DNA from: Flavobacteriales bacterium 34_180_T64
Lineage (GTDB): Bacteria > Bacteroidota > Bacteroidia > Flavobacteriales > Flavobacteriaceae
Length of the DNA stretch: 64,000 bases
Assembly (NCBI GenBank): GCA_002162765.1
Contig: MAAR01000016.1
Location: 62,001-126,000, forward strand
Reading direction: 5' to 3'
Shown: piece after piece, positions 18,709 to 27,170 of the stretch
Layout of the letters: each line of letters starts with the position of its first letter
How positions within the stretch are numbered: the first letter of the stretch is position 1
The notes under the pieces: model-generated
Databases searched by the model: none
The model's input: the letters and a program-made list of their open reading frames with translations, nothing else
What the model was told of the DNA's origin: nothing
Program-made: the position numbers and the translations under genes

Positions 18709-19521
18709 AGGATAATGAATGCTTAATATAACGCCTTCATTTGGAGCCGACACCAAATTGTATTCAGCATTAATTAATGCCGCTCTACTTTTCATATTTA
18801 TTAAACCAGACCCAGCTTTCACAGTATTTATATCGAAACCTTTACCATCATCTGTTGCAGTAATAACAAGTAGTTTGTATTGATACTTCAATTCTACTTT
18901 TAAATTTTGAGCTTCAGAGTATTTTACTGAATTAGACAAAAACTCTTGAAGGATTCTAAATATAATGATTTCATGCTTTTTATCCTTTAAAGCTTGAGTC
19001 TCTCCTTTTATATGCAATTCGGCAGAAGCGAATTTCAAGCGTTTTAAACGTTCCAATTCATTTGAAATCGACTGCTCAAAACCAACATTTAATATGACGT
19101 CATTATTTAAAGACTTTGACAAGGAACGCACTTCCTTTAGACTTTCTTTAATAACCTTAGTCGTATCATCTACTTTCCCCTTCACATCATCTCTTACTTG
19201 AGAAGAAAGCATGTTTAACTGCATTGTAGCATACGCCAATAGCTGACCAACATTATCATGAAGCTCCCAACCGATATATTTTAATGTTTGCTCCTGGATT
19301 TCAGTTTGTGTTTTTGAAATTTCTTCATCAAACATTTTTTGCTGCTCTAACTTATCTAGTAGTAATTTGTTTTTCCGTTTCTGAAAGACTATAAAAAATA
19401 TAATAATCAATGCGCATACAACAAGAAGCACACTAGTCATATACACCAATAAATAGCGCTCAGCACTAGTAGAGACTGGGACTTGTTCTTGAAATAATAA
19501 TAATAATAATATACTAATCAT
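18700..19521 (-). CDS. Membrane sensor histidine kinase (NarL/HisKA_3 type)
   Basis: 273 residues from the ATG at 19521; the frame extends to 19548. It has an N-terminal hydrophobic segment, a second membrane helix (YLLVYMTSVLLVVCALIIIFF), a coiled linker, and then the phosphorylation motif ELHDNVGQLL. The HATPase domain follows, with N box (EFLSNSVKYS) and G motifs (DDGKGF, GSGLINMKSRA). The start overlaps the upstream gene by 8 bases. It is the last of three co-oriented genes, and no response regulator is present locally. Signal unknown. Confidence 0.85.
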   Translation of the reverse strand: MISILLLLLFQEQVPVSTSAERYLLVYMTSVLLVVCALIIIFFIVFQKRKNKLLLDKLEQQKMFDEEISKTQTEIQEQTLKYIGWELHDNVGQLLAYATMQLNMLSSQVRDDVKGKVDDTTKVIKESLKEVRSLSKSLNNDVILNVGFEQSISNELERLKRLKFASAELHIKGETQALKDKKHEIIIFRILQEFLSNSVKYSEAQNLKVELKYQYKLLVITATDDGKGFDINTVKAGSGLINMKSRAALINAEYNLVSAPNEGVILSIHYPLS

Positions 19522-20218
19522 TTTCTGGGTTTGAAACAATAAGACCAATGGAGTAAGTTATGTACATAAAAGATATAACAATTAAATTTATATAACCTCT
19601 TAGATTAACATAATCCATATCAGCTTTACGATAATAAGGCTCAAAAAATGCAAGTGGCGTTTTAATGAGCCAAAACAATAGAATAGCACAACTGATATAA
19701 AAGTTTAAAGATTTATAAAAAGTTAAAATTTTATCACTTTGCAATATTTCCATAAAATAATAAACTACGCATTGCAGAATAACTAATGCGCCCAGAACAC
19801 CTATAGAAGGTATAGAACCTGTAAAATACAAATTCAAGTTGAATAGAATAATTACTATTGAAGTTATCATAAAAGTGAATATTGAAATTTTCAATATTTT
19901 TTTATGACTTTCATTTTTTAAGACTTTGGAATAATACCATCCAAAAAAAACAACAGCAGTTATTTTCCAAAACAACGTAAACCACCAGTAATTACGCTCA
20001 ATTAACGTACCTTCTAGGAAACTAAAAACTCTATCATCCCTAACTAGATACGAATATCTACCTATTATTACCATGAACACTATATACACTAAGAAATAGA
20101 TAAAATATTTTGCAGCTGTATGTTTATACTTCTTATAAAGTATTAAACCCGTTACAGCTGCTAATATTTCTACAAATAATGTAAAATTATGTCTGTTATT
20201 TATTAAAAAGTCAATCAC
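19514..20218 (-). CDS. Multi-pass membrane protein of unknown function
   Basis: I do not recognise a named family. About seven hydrophobic helices fill the protein, with little soluble sequence. An ATG at 20266 would overlap the previous gene by 47 bases. The GTG at 20218 begins 1 base after that gene's stop and gives VIDFLINNRHNFTLFVEIL, which I prefer (234 residues). Its end overlaps the histidine kinase start, so it may be a membrane partner of the kinase. Partnering is inferred from gene order alone. Confidence 0.65.
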   Translation of the reverse strand: MIDFLINNRHNFTLFVEILAAVTGLILYKKYKHTAAKYFIYFLVYIVFMVIIGRYSYLVRDDRVFSFLEGTLIERNYWWFTLFWKITAVVFFGWYYSKVLKNESHKKILKISIFTFMITSIVIILFNLNLYFTGSIPSIGVLGALVILQCVVYYFMEILQSDKILTFYKSLNFYISCAILLFWLIKTPLAFFEPYYRKADMDYVNLRGYINLIVISFMYITYSIGLIVSNPEND

Positions 20219-20219
20219 A

Positions 20220-20720
20220 TTATTGTGGGTAATTTGCTGATGGCGGATCTCCATCTTCCCCATCATTTAATCCATTTGCTCCTGGTATATCATTACTTTT
20301 TCCAAGTTGGATATTCATATTAACCATATTCCCTTCAGAAGTATTTTTTTCTCCCGTAGGCACTAAAAACATGGTTGTGTAGCCTACTGTTGACCCATTG
20401 TCAGGATGTGCCCCTAAATACAAACGCACACCATTCATAGTATAGCCTGCTGCCCTAGCTTCAGCTTCCGCTAAATCCAAATAAGCACGCATATCTTCTA
20501 AAGAATACCAAGAAGATCGATTGTCGGGACGTTTAACAATAGAATCACTTATTAACTGATGTCTTGAATTAAAAGCTTTGTCCAATGCTTTAGCTTCTGC
20601 TGGTGTAATTAAACCTTTCGGTGTTGCCATAGTTTCTTCTGTTTTAAAGTTGTTTATAAAAAAGTAGCTAATTGTAATACCAATGGCTACTCCTAATATT
20701 AATGGAATTAATTTTCTCAT
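20220..20720 (-). CDS. Membrane-anchored unknown protein, first gene of the kinase operon
   Basis: 166 residues with an N-terminal membrane anchor or signal (PLILGVAIGITISYFFI), then a soluble domain with a region reading NGVRLYLGAHPDNGSTVGYTTMFLVPTG. The C-terminus is Gly/Asp/Asn-rich (NGLNDGEDGDPP). I know of similar unnamed proteins in flavobacteria but no function. It is the promoter-proximal member of a three-gene unit with the membrane protein and histidine kinase, so a sensing role outside the membrane is conceivable. Confidence 0.65.
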   Translation of the reverse strand: MRKLIPLILGVAIGITISYFFINNFKTEETMATPKGLITPAEAKALDKAFNSRHQLISDSIVKRPDNRSSWYSLEDMRAYLDLAEAEARAAGYTMNGVRLYLGAHPDNGSTVGYTTMFLVPTGEKNTSEGNMVNMNIQLGKSNDIPGANGLNDGEDGDPPSANYPQ

Positions 20721-20811
20721 AATAGCTTAATTAATTGTTTCCCTCTAAAATATAGAATTCTTTCATTAAAATAAAGTATTTCCTACTTTAATACAGTATT
20801 ATCCTACAATA

Positions 20812-21660
20812 TCATCCTATTAATTTGAATAGAAATCTCTGAGACGTAGATTTCTGTGCTAATATGTTAATTGCACTCTCTTTCAATTGTAAAACCCTGG
20901 GATAACCGCCGGTTGTTTGACAATCTCTCATAAGAACAATCAAAATTCCAGCAGGTGTTAATTGCACAGTTCCAGGAAGCACAAGCGAGGTTATGATTGC
21001 ATCTAGCTCATTACTTATCTTCTGAATTAGTTGATATGCCATCCTGTTATTTGCATCAGAAATAGTGAATTCATTTGAACAAATCAAATTTTGTTGGCTC
21101 TCCGATAGTAAGTCAAATTCTGGACCTTTAAATACGTCAATGTAATTTTCGTTGAAAAGTGAAGTATCAAATTTTAAGGTTGCATTTTTATAACTTCGAT
21201 CACTATTAATCTTTAACACCTCTAACCTGTCGCCCTTTTTAAGCTTGTGTTGTGCAGTAACATTATTATACATACTGCGACTATTCATTACCAATTCTGT
21301 TTTAAAACCACCTAATACCGCCAGATAACATCTAAATCCACCACTGCGTTTTCCAAAAGAAATAACATCTCCAGATTTAATTAGTGTAGGCGTATTGTTT
21401 TTTAGTGAGACCAAATTCTTTAAAGGTGACATATCTGCACCTGTGATACAAATAGTAGTATCAACATGAAATAACAAAGTAGAGCCAGTAGCAGTCATTT
21501 CTATAACCGCATCATTTTCAGAATTACCAATTAAAAGATTAGCAAAATTAGCCGACTGTATATCCATGACACCAGAACTAGGCACTCCAATGCTCTGAAA
21601 ACCGTAACGCCCCAGATCCTGTATCGTAGAATAAAACCCTGACTTCGTAATTTCAACCAT
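20812..21660 (-). CDS. pxpC: 5-oxoprolinase subunit C (biotin-dependent carboxyltransferase-like)
   Basis: Part of the ATP-dependent prokaryotic 5-oxoprolinase that opens 5-oxo-L-proline to glutamate. The 282-residue KipA/PxpC fold opens with SGFYSTIQDLGRYGFQSIGVPSSGVMD and contains FGKRSGGFRCYLAVLGG and the late DCQTTGGYPRVLQ motif. It overlaps the pxpB stop by 8 bases. It is the last gene of the pxp operon. Confidence 0.92.
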   Translation of the reverse strand: MVEITKSGFYSTIQDLGRYGFQSIGVPSSGVMDIQSANFANLLIGNSENDAVIEMTATGSTLLFHVDTTICITGADMSPLKNLVSLKNNTPTLIKSGDVISFGKRSGGFRCYLAVLGGFKTELVMNSRSMYNNVTAQHKLKKGDRLEVLKINSDRSYKNATLKFDTSLFNENYIDVFKGPEFDLLSESQQNLICSNEFTISDANNRMAYQLIQKISNELDAIITSLVLPGTVQLTPAGILIVLMRDCQTTGGYPRVLQLKESAINILAQKSTSQRFLFKLIG

Positions 21661-22387
21661 TTATGACCTCACTTTCAATTTTATAGGTTCCATTTGCGAC
21701 TAAAAACGAAATTTCTTGATATTCATAAGAAGCTATAGGAATGAATTGAATTTTGTCGCCAGCATTTGCAAAACACGGTATTGCATTACTAGCATCAAAA
21801 AATTGAACAGGAGAATTTCCAATAATATTCCATCCTCCAGGACTCAAATTTGGATAAATTCCAGTTTGAGAATTCCCAATACCAACGGCTCCTTTTTCAA
21901 CAGCTATTCTCGGTGTTGCTCTACGTGGAAAATGCAAGGCATTATTCAATCCTTCCAGGTATAAAAAACCAGGTAAAAACCCAATAAAGCAAACCGTATA
22001 ATCGCCCTCAAAATGAAGTCTAATTATGTCCTCTTTGGAATACCCTTTACGCGAAGCTATCTCTTCTAAATCTATAGCGAATTCAGCATCATAACAAACA
22101 GGGATTTTCCATAATTTTTTTGAATCATGATTTTGATATTTCTTTTTTAGATAGAGTGATTTTAAAACCAATATTTCACTATTGACGTTATCAATAGCTA
22201 ATACATAACTAATTAATATCGAGTTGTATGCGTTCTTTACCTCAAGTATTGATTCACTTATATTTTTTTGTATACAAGATTTCATTATAAGTACATCATG
22301 CAGTATGTATTTATCAATTTCAGAGGGCCATTCAATCAAAATTGAACGCTCTCCATAGGACTTATATTTAAGCTGATAATGAGTCAC
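21653..22387 (-). CDS. pxpB: 5-oxoprolinase subunit B (KipI-like)
   Basis: A 244-residue subunit of the 5-oxoprolinase complex. It shows the family signatures IPVCYDAEFAIDLEEIA, FIGFLPGFLYLEGL, FPRRATPRIAVEKGAVGIGNSQTGIYPN and SPGGWNIIG. It lies 4 bases after pxpA and overlaps pxpC. In Bacillus its homologue KipI also inhibits kinase KinA; nothing here suggests that role. Confidence 0.92.
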   Translation of the reverse strand: MTHYQLKYKSYGERSILIEWPSEIDKYILHDVLIMKSCIQKNISESILEVKNAYNSILISYVLAIDNVNSEILVLKSLYLKKKYQNHDSKKLWKIPVCYDAEFAIDLEEIASRKGYSKEDIIRLHFEGDYTVCFIGFLPGFLYLEGLNNALHFPRRATPRIAVEKGAVGIGNSQTGIYPNLSPGGWNIIGNSPVQFFDASNAIPCFANAGDKIQFIPIASYEYQEISFLVANGTYKIESEVING

Positions 22388-22391
22388 TATT

Positions 22392-23132
22392 TTATAATAT
22401 TTTGATGTGCTTTTTCTTCAAAAAACGATTTAACTTTTTCAATAATTTTTCAGCTTCAGGATGATCACCGTGAACGCAAAACGTATCCGCTTTTAGAGCC
22501 ACTTCTACTCCATCGATTGTTCTTACTTTTTCTTGGTTAATTATTTTATAAACATGACTTGTAATTTCATTTGCTTCCAAAATAATAGCCTTTTCATTAG
22601 CTCTTGATACTAAAGTTAAATCGGCATTATAATTTCTATCAGCGAAGGCTTCATATAGCAATGGAATATTTTCCGCTTTCGCTAAATTTGAAATCACGGA
22701 ATCATAAGGTGCATATAATTTTATTGGTAAGGCAATACTTTTAAGAACTTCTATGATGACTATTGCTGTTTTTTTATCTTTAATTGCACGATTATATAAT
22801 GCGCCATGAGGCTTAATATGATGCAATACAGCTCGTTCTTCCTTTAACACCTGCATTAAGCTTCGTATTTGATGTTTCAAGGACGTATATAAATCTGCAC
22901 AAGCTATATCCATTTGCTTACGCCCGAAATTAGCCTTATCGGGAAATGAAGGATGCGCACCAATTTTAACTTTATACTTTTTGCAAAGTCTTACTACTTT
23001 TCGCATTGTTTCTATGTCTCCAGCATGTCCTCCACATGCAATATTGCAAGATGACACATATGGTAGAAGCTGAGACTCATTATCTAATCCTTCACCAACA
23101 TCAACATTTATATCAATTATAGTTTCCCCCAT
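22392..23132 (-). CDS. pxpA: 5-oxoprolinase subunit A (LamB/YcsF family)
   Basis: A 246-residue member with the classic opening IDINVDVGEGLDNESQLLPYVSSCNIACGGHAGD and the blocks GAHPSFPDKANFGR, HHIKPHGALYN and CVHGDHPEA. It is thought to phosphorylate or ring-open 5-oxoproline together with PxpBC. The ATG overlaps the last base of the Nramp-like transporter gene, so the two are translationally coupled. Confidence 0.94.
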   Translation of the reverse strand: MGETIIDINVDVGEGLDNESQLLPYVSSCNIACGGHAGDIETMRKVVRLCKKYKVKIGAHPSFPDKANFGRKQMDIACADLYTSLKHQIRSLMQVLKEERAVLHHIKPHGALYNRAIKDKKTAIVIIEVLKSIALPIKLYAPYDSVISNLAKAENIPLLYEAFADRNYNADLTLVSRANEKAIILEANEITSHVYKIINQEKVRTIDGVEVALKADTFCVHGDHPEAEKLLKKLNRFLKKKHIKIL

Positions 23133-24355
23133 CAGAGTAAATTAAATACTTTTATTATGCTTCTAAGCCCTAAGAATATTGTAACACCTAGAATTATTAT
23201 ACCAATTACATTTTGCGTTAAGGTATTCTTATAAGGTCCTAAAATTGAAGATTTATTCATAATCCAAATTAAAAAACCAGCCACTACTGGTAACAACAAA
23301 CCATTAGCTACTTGGGCGAATTTAATGACTTCAATAGATTTTAAACCCAAAGAAGACAACATTACTCCTAATATTAAAACAAACATCCAAACCAACTTAA
23401 AGCGCAATGATTTCATATTTGATTTCCATCCAAAACATCCTGAAACCACATAAGCAGTAGCCAATGGCGCTGTAATTGCACTCGTAATTCCTGCCGCAAA
23501 AAGTCCAATAGCCAAGAATCCTTTCGCATAGCTTCCAAATAAAGGCTCTAATCCTTTAGCAAGATCTGCAGCAGAATTAATGTCCTGATTTTGAATCGCA
23601 GCAGCAGATATGATTATAGACATAGACACGATTCCACCAAGAACTACTGCAACAATTGTGTCCTTTCTAGCAAATTTCAAATCCGATGCTTTATGCCATT
23701 TTTCTTTCACCAATGCAGCATGAAGAAACAAATTGTAAGGTACCACAGTCGTGCCTATCAATCCAATAATTGTTAATATGCTATCACTTGGCATACTAGG
23801 AATAAATGCGCCTTTAAATATTTCACCTAAATCGGGTCGCGTCATAATGGCAGTAATCAAAAATGAAAGACTCATTAGAATAACCAACAGGATCAATACT
23901 TTTTCCAATATTTTATAATTTCCTATATATAATATTATGAATGCGATTACACCAATAGTGACGCTTAAAATATTCACTTTTAAATTTCCCATTGCAAATT
24001 CAGGATTTCCAAAAATAGCCTCAAGCCCCAATACGCCACCACTAATATTTCCAGCTTCATAAGCAGCATTCCCTATAACGATGGCAGACAAAATCAAAAC
24101 GATGGCAGCACCTTTAAAATACGGATTTTTAATTTCAATTCTTATGATTTCTGATAATCCTTTCTGGGTTATAACACCTAAGCGTGCTGACATTTCTTGC
24201 AAAACAATTGTCGCTACTATGGATAACACCATTGCCCAAAGCAATGCAAAACCAAACCCGACGCCAGCAATAGTACATAATGTAACTGTTCCTGGCCCAA
24301 TAAATGCCGCAGCAACTAATGGTCCAGGTCCTATATTTTTAAACCATTTCTTCAT
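23132..24355 (-). CDS. Nramp-fold transporter with altered metal-site motifs
   Basis: 407 residues, about 11 membrane helices, overall Nramp (LeuT fold) pattern beginning GPGPLVAAAFIGPGTVTLCTI. The canonical first-helix motif DPGN reads GPGT (residues about 20-23). The sixth-helix motif MPHN reads VPYN (TTVVPYNLFLHAALV). The Asp, Asn and Met metal ligands are therefore absent. It is coupled to pxpA by a 1-base overlap and to the DUF2891 gene by a 1-base overlap. In Bacillus a homologous gene (ycsG) also lies with pxpABC. Transport of an organic substrate such as 5-oxoproline is my inference, not established. Confidence 0.82.
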   Translation of the reverse strand: MKKWFKNIGPGPLVAAAFIGPGTVTLCTIAGVGFGFALLWAMVLSIVATIVLQEMSARLGVITQKGLSEIIRIEIKNPYFKGAAIVLILSAIVIGNAAYEAGNISGGVLGLEAIFGNPEFAMGNLKVNILSVTIGVIAFIILYIGNYKILEKVLILLVILMSLSFLITAIMTRPDLGEIFKGAFIPSMPSDSILTIIGLIGTTVVPYNLFLHAALVKEKWHKASDLKFARKDTIVAVVLGGIVSMSIIISAAAIQNQDINSAADLAKGLEPLFGSYAKGFLAIGLFAAGITSAITAPLATAYVVSGCFGWKSNMKSLRFKLVWMFVLILGVMLSSLGLKSIEVIKFAQVANGLLLPVVAGFLIWIMNKSSILGPYKNTLTQNVIGIIILGVTIFLGLRSIIKVFNLL

Positions 24356-25485
24356 TAATTATTTACTGAATTCAACGCATAAATAGCAAAGCTTCCCAAC
24401 CAATGACCACCTTCATAACTATCGCCAACAATACTCGGCAATGAATAATTAATATGCTTATATGCTATTTGTTTTAAATGTGCATATTCAGGAAGACCAT
24501 CAGTAATTTTAGCTAAACTCCACGCACGTGAAAAATTAACACCGTCGAGATGCACCAGCTTACCATCGGTTCGATCAGACACTTCGCCTGTTGCTAAAGA
24601 AAACGTTTTGTCTTTTAGTTGTGGTAAAAATTCAGCAAACCAAATTTTGAATTCATCAAGAGGTAATACGCGTTTCATTATAGCCGCTTCTTCTAAACAT
24701 GGTGATAAAAAATCGAAACCACTTGGCTCCCATTCTAATGGACAACCTTGGTCTTCCAAATAAAAATCTCGTGCACGTTGCTCTATTAACGATTTAAGCT
24801 CTGTATGATTAGTCGTTTTTGCATAATCATAAGCGAAAGACAACCCGAACGCAGTATTAGTATGTTCTCCCACGCGAATTGGATAATTCAGCTTTGGTAA
24901 AAACTCTAAATATTTTGATATCACTAAATCTGCCAAAGGTTTCAGATTACGTTCCAATTCTCTCGCTACCGGATCATCCCATGTATGAATTTCTTCTGAT
25001 AGCTTTAGCAACCAAGCCCAACCATAGGTTCGTTCATAAGAACCGTTGTGTTTTAAATGAAAATATTCTACCTCAGTTTTTATGTTTGCCTTAGAAATAT
25101 TTTGCAGTAACTTTTGCTTAATTACATCGGCATCCTTAAGATCAGGAAATTGTTTCAACAAACTCACCAAGCTCCAGTGACCATGTACTGCCGAGTGCCA
25201 ATCAAAACAGCCATAAAATGCTGGATGAAGCGCTTTAGGTGATTTTAAATCAGATGAGCTTCCTATAACCTGATTGAGTTTGTTAGGATATTCTGTTTCC
25301 ATACAATGAAGAGGCAATTGAGACAATACATTAGCTGCATCTAAATCTAATACAGGTAAATCTATAATTAAATTTTCGTTTGAATCAACAACTAATTCCT
25401 GATTATTAAGGGCCACATCTTTCTCCTTTGAAGAATTACAACTAAAAATAAGAGTGATTAGCAAGAGTGAGTAATAGTTTTTCAT
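24355..25485 (-). CDS. DUF2891 family lipoprotein
   Basis: 376 residues with a lipoprotein signal (MKNYYSLLLITLIFSCNSS, lipid cysteine about residue 16) and a DUF2891 core (HPAFYGCFDWHSAVHGHWSLVSLL, YGWAWLLKLSEEI, HTNTAFGLSF, LEWEPSGFDFLSPCLEEA). The alpha-barrel architecture and conserved His, Trp and Glu residues suggest a hydrolase or glycan-handling enzyme, but function is not known. It is first in the operon, upstream of the Nramp-like and pxp genes, so it may supply or process their substrate. Confidence 0.85.
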   Translation of the reverse strand: MKNYYSLLLITLIFSCNSSKEKDVALNNQELVVDSNENLIIDLPVLDLDAANVLSQLPLHCMETEYPNKLNQVIGSSSDLKSPKALHPAFYGCFDWHSAVHGHWSLVSLLKQFPDLKDADVIKQKLLQNISKANIKTEVEYFHLKHNGSYERTYGWAWLLKLSEEIHTWDDPVARELERNLKPLADLVISKYLEFLPKLNYPIRVGEHTNTAFGLSFAYDYAKTTNHTELKSLIEQRARDFYLEDQGCPLEWEPSGFDFLSPCLEEAAIMKRVLPLDEFKIWFAEFLPQLKDKTFSLATGEVSDRTDGKLVHLDGVNFSRAWSLAKITDGLPEYAHLKQIAYKHINYSLPSIVGDSYEGGHWLGSFAIYALNSVNN

Positions 25486-25527
25486 GTTATAAATTTAAGG
25501 CTTTAAAATATAACATTTGTAAGAAAT

Positions 25528-27066
25528 TCACCCTAACCAACCTTCTCTGTCCATACTTCTATACTGTATAGCCTCACTAACATGTTGCCCATCAATATGC
25601 TGACTTCCTTCCAAATCCGCTATTGTTCGAGATACTTTTAAAATTCTATCAAAAGCTCTTGCCGACAAGTTCAAACGCTCCATCGCGTGTTTTAACAACA
25701 ACATAGAAGCGTCATCTAGAATACAATATTTTCGAATGAACTTCACATTCATTTGTGCGTTATAATGTACTTTTTGAGATTCAGAGAATCGTTTTGTTTG
25801 AATTTCTCTCGCCGCGATTACACGTTTTCTTATTTCAACTGACCCTTCGCCATTTCGTTTTTCTGATAGTTTTTCAAAAGGTACTGGGGTCACTTCAATA
25901 TGTATATCTATACGATCCAATAAGGGTCCTGAGATTTTACTTAAGTAGCGCTGAACTTCAGAAGAGGAAGATGCAACAGGTGCACTAGGATCATTAAAAT
26001 AACCTCCGGGACTCGGGTTCATACTTGCAACTAACATAAATGATGATGGATAGGTTACAGTAAATTTCGCTCTTGAAATAGTAACCTCTCTATCTTCTAA
26101 AGGCTGACGCATTACTTCTAAAACTTCGCGCTTAAATTCAGGCAATTCATCTAAAAACAACACCCCATTATGCGATAATGAAATTTCTCCTGGTTGCGGA
26201 TAACTGCCACCTCCTACTAACGCTACGTTAGAAATTGTATGATGTGGACTTCTGAATGGACGCTGAGCCATTAAGCCAGAGTTTGCTTTTAGACGACCAA
26301 CAACCGAATGAATTTTGGTCGTTTCCAATGCTTCTTGAAGTGTCATTGGTGGTAATATTGAAGGCAATCGTTTTGCCAACATCGTTTTTCCAGACCCAGG
26401 CGGCCCAATTAAAATAATATTATGACCTCCAGCGGCAGCAATTTCCATACAACGTTTGATGCTTTCCTGTCCTTTAACATCTGAAAAATCAAACTCAGGA
26501 AAATCAAGGGTTTTATTAAATTCCATTTGAGTATCAATAACTGTAGCCTCTAGAGCCTCATTCTTATCGAAAAAGCCAATTACCTGGGTAATATTATCTA
26601 TACCATAAATTTCCAACCCATCTACAATAGCCGCCTCTTTTGCATTTTGTTTCGGCAAAATAAATCCTTTAAAACCTTCTTCTTTTGCTTTGACCGCAAT
26701 TGGAAGCGCACCTTTTATAGGCTGTAATTCTCCATCCAAAGATAGTTCACCCATTATAATATAATCCTTCAATTTTTCAGCTTGAATTTGATTTGAAGCA
26801 ACCAGTAACCCAATAGCCAAGGTAAGATCATATGCAGAACCTTCCTTCCGTAGATCAGCAGGGGACATATTTATGATTATTTTTTTTCCAGGGATTTTAT
26901 AACCATTATTTTGAAGCGCAGCAGCAATACGGAAATTACTTTCTTTAATAGCATTGTCTGGCAGTCCTACTAAGTGATAACCAATTCCTGAATCAATATT
27001 TACTTCAACAATTATGGTCGTTGCTTCTACCCCAAATACTGAACTTGCAAAAACCTTTTTTAACAT
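25528..27066 (-). CDS. comM: YifB/ComM family AAA+ ATPase
   Basis: 512 residues. An N-terminal Lon protease-like (S16) domain precedes a Mg-chelatase-type AAA+ module with Walker A GPPGSGKTML and Walker B FLDELPEF. A C-terminal domain follows (LNLSARAFDRILKVSRTIADLEG). ComM is known as a branch-migration helicase helping integrate DNA in natural transformation; whether this organism is competent is not shown here. It has its own gene unit with no adjacent competence genes. Confidence 0.93.
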   Translation of the reverse strand: MLKKVFASSVFGVEATTIIVEVNIDSGIGYHLVGLPDNAIKESNFRIAAALQNNGYKIPGKKIIINMSPADLRKEGSAYDLTLAIGLLVASNQIQAEKLKDYIIMGELSLDGELQPIKGALPIAVKAKEEGFKGFILPKQNAKEAAIVDGLEIYGIDNITQVIGFFDKNEALEATVIDTQMEFNKTLDFPEFDFSDVKGQESIKRCMEIAAAGGHNIILIGPPGSGKTMLAKRLPSILPPMTLQEALETTKIHSVVGRLKANSGLMAQRPFRSPHHTISNVALVGGGSYPQPGEISLSHNGVLFLDELPEFKREVLEVMRQPLEDREVTISRAKFTVTYPSSFMLVASMNPSPGGYFNDPSAPVASSSSEVQRYLSKISGPLLDRIDIHIEVTPVPFEKLSEKRNGEGSVEIRKRVIAAREIQTKRFSESQKVHYNAQMNVKFIRKYCILDDASMLLLKHAMERLNLSARAFDRILKVSRTIADLEGSQHIDGQHVSEAIQYRSMDREGWLG

Positions 27067-27170
27067 GTATAGACTATTTTCTATAAATATAAAAAAGTAA
27101 ATTGAATCGAGAGCGTTTAAAATTAAAAGAATTTATCTCTTAAAAACATTAATAACCTGTTACTTAAGCA

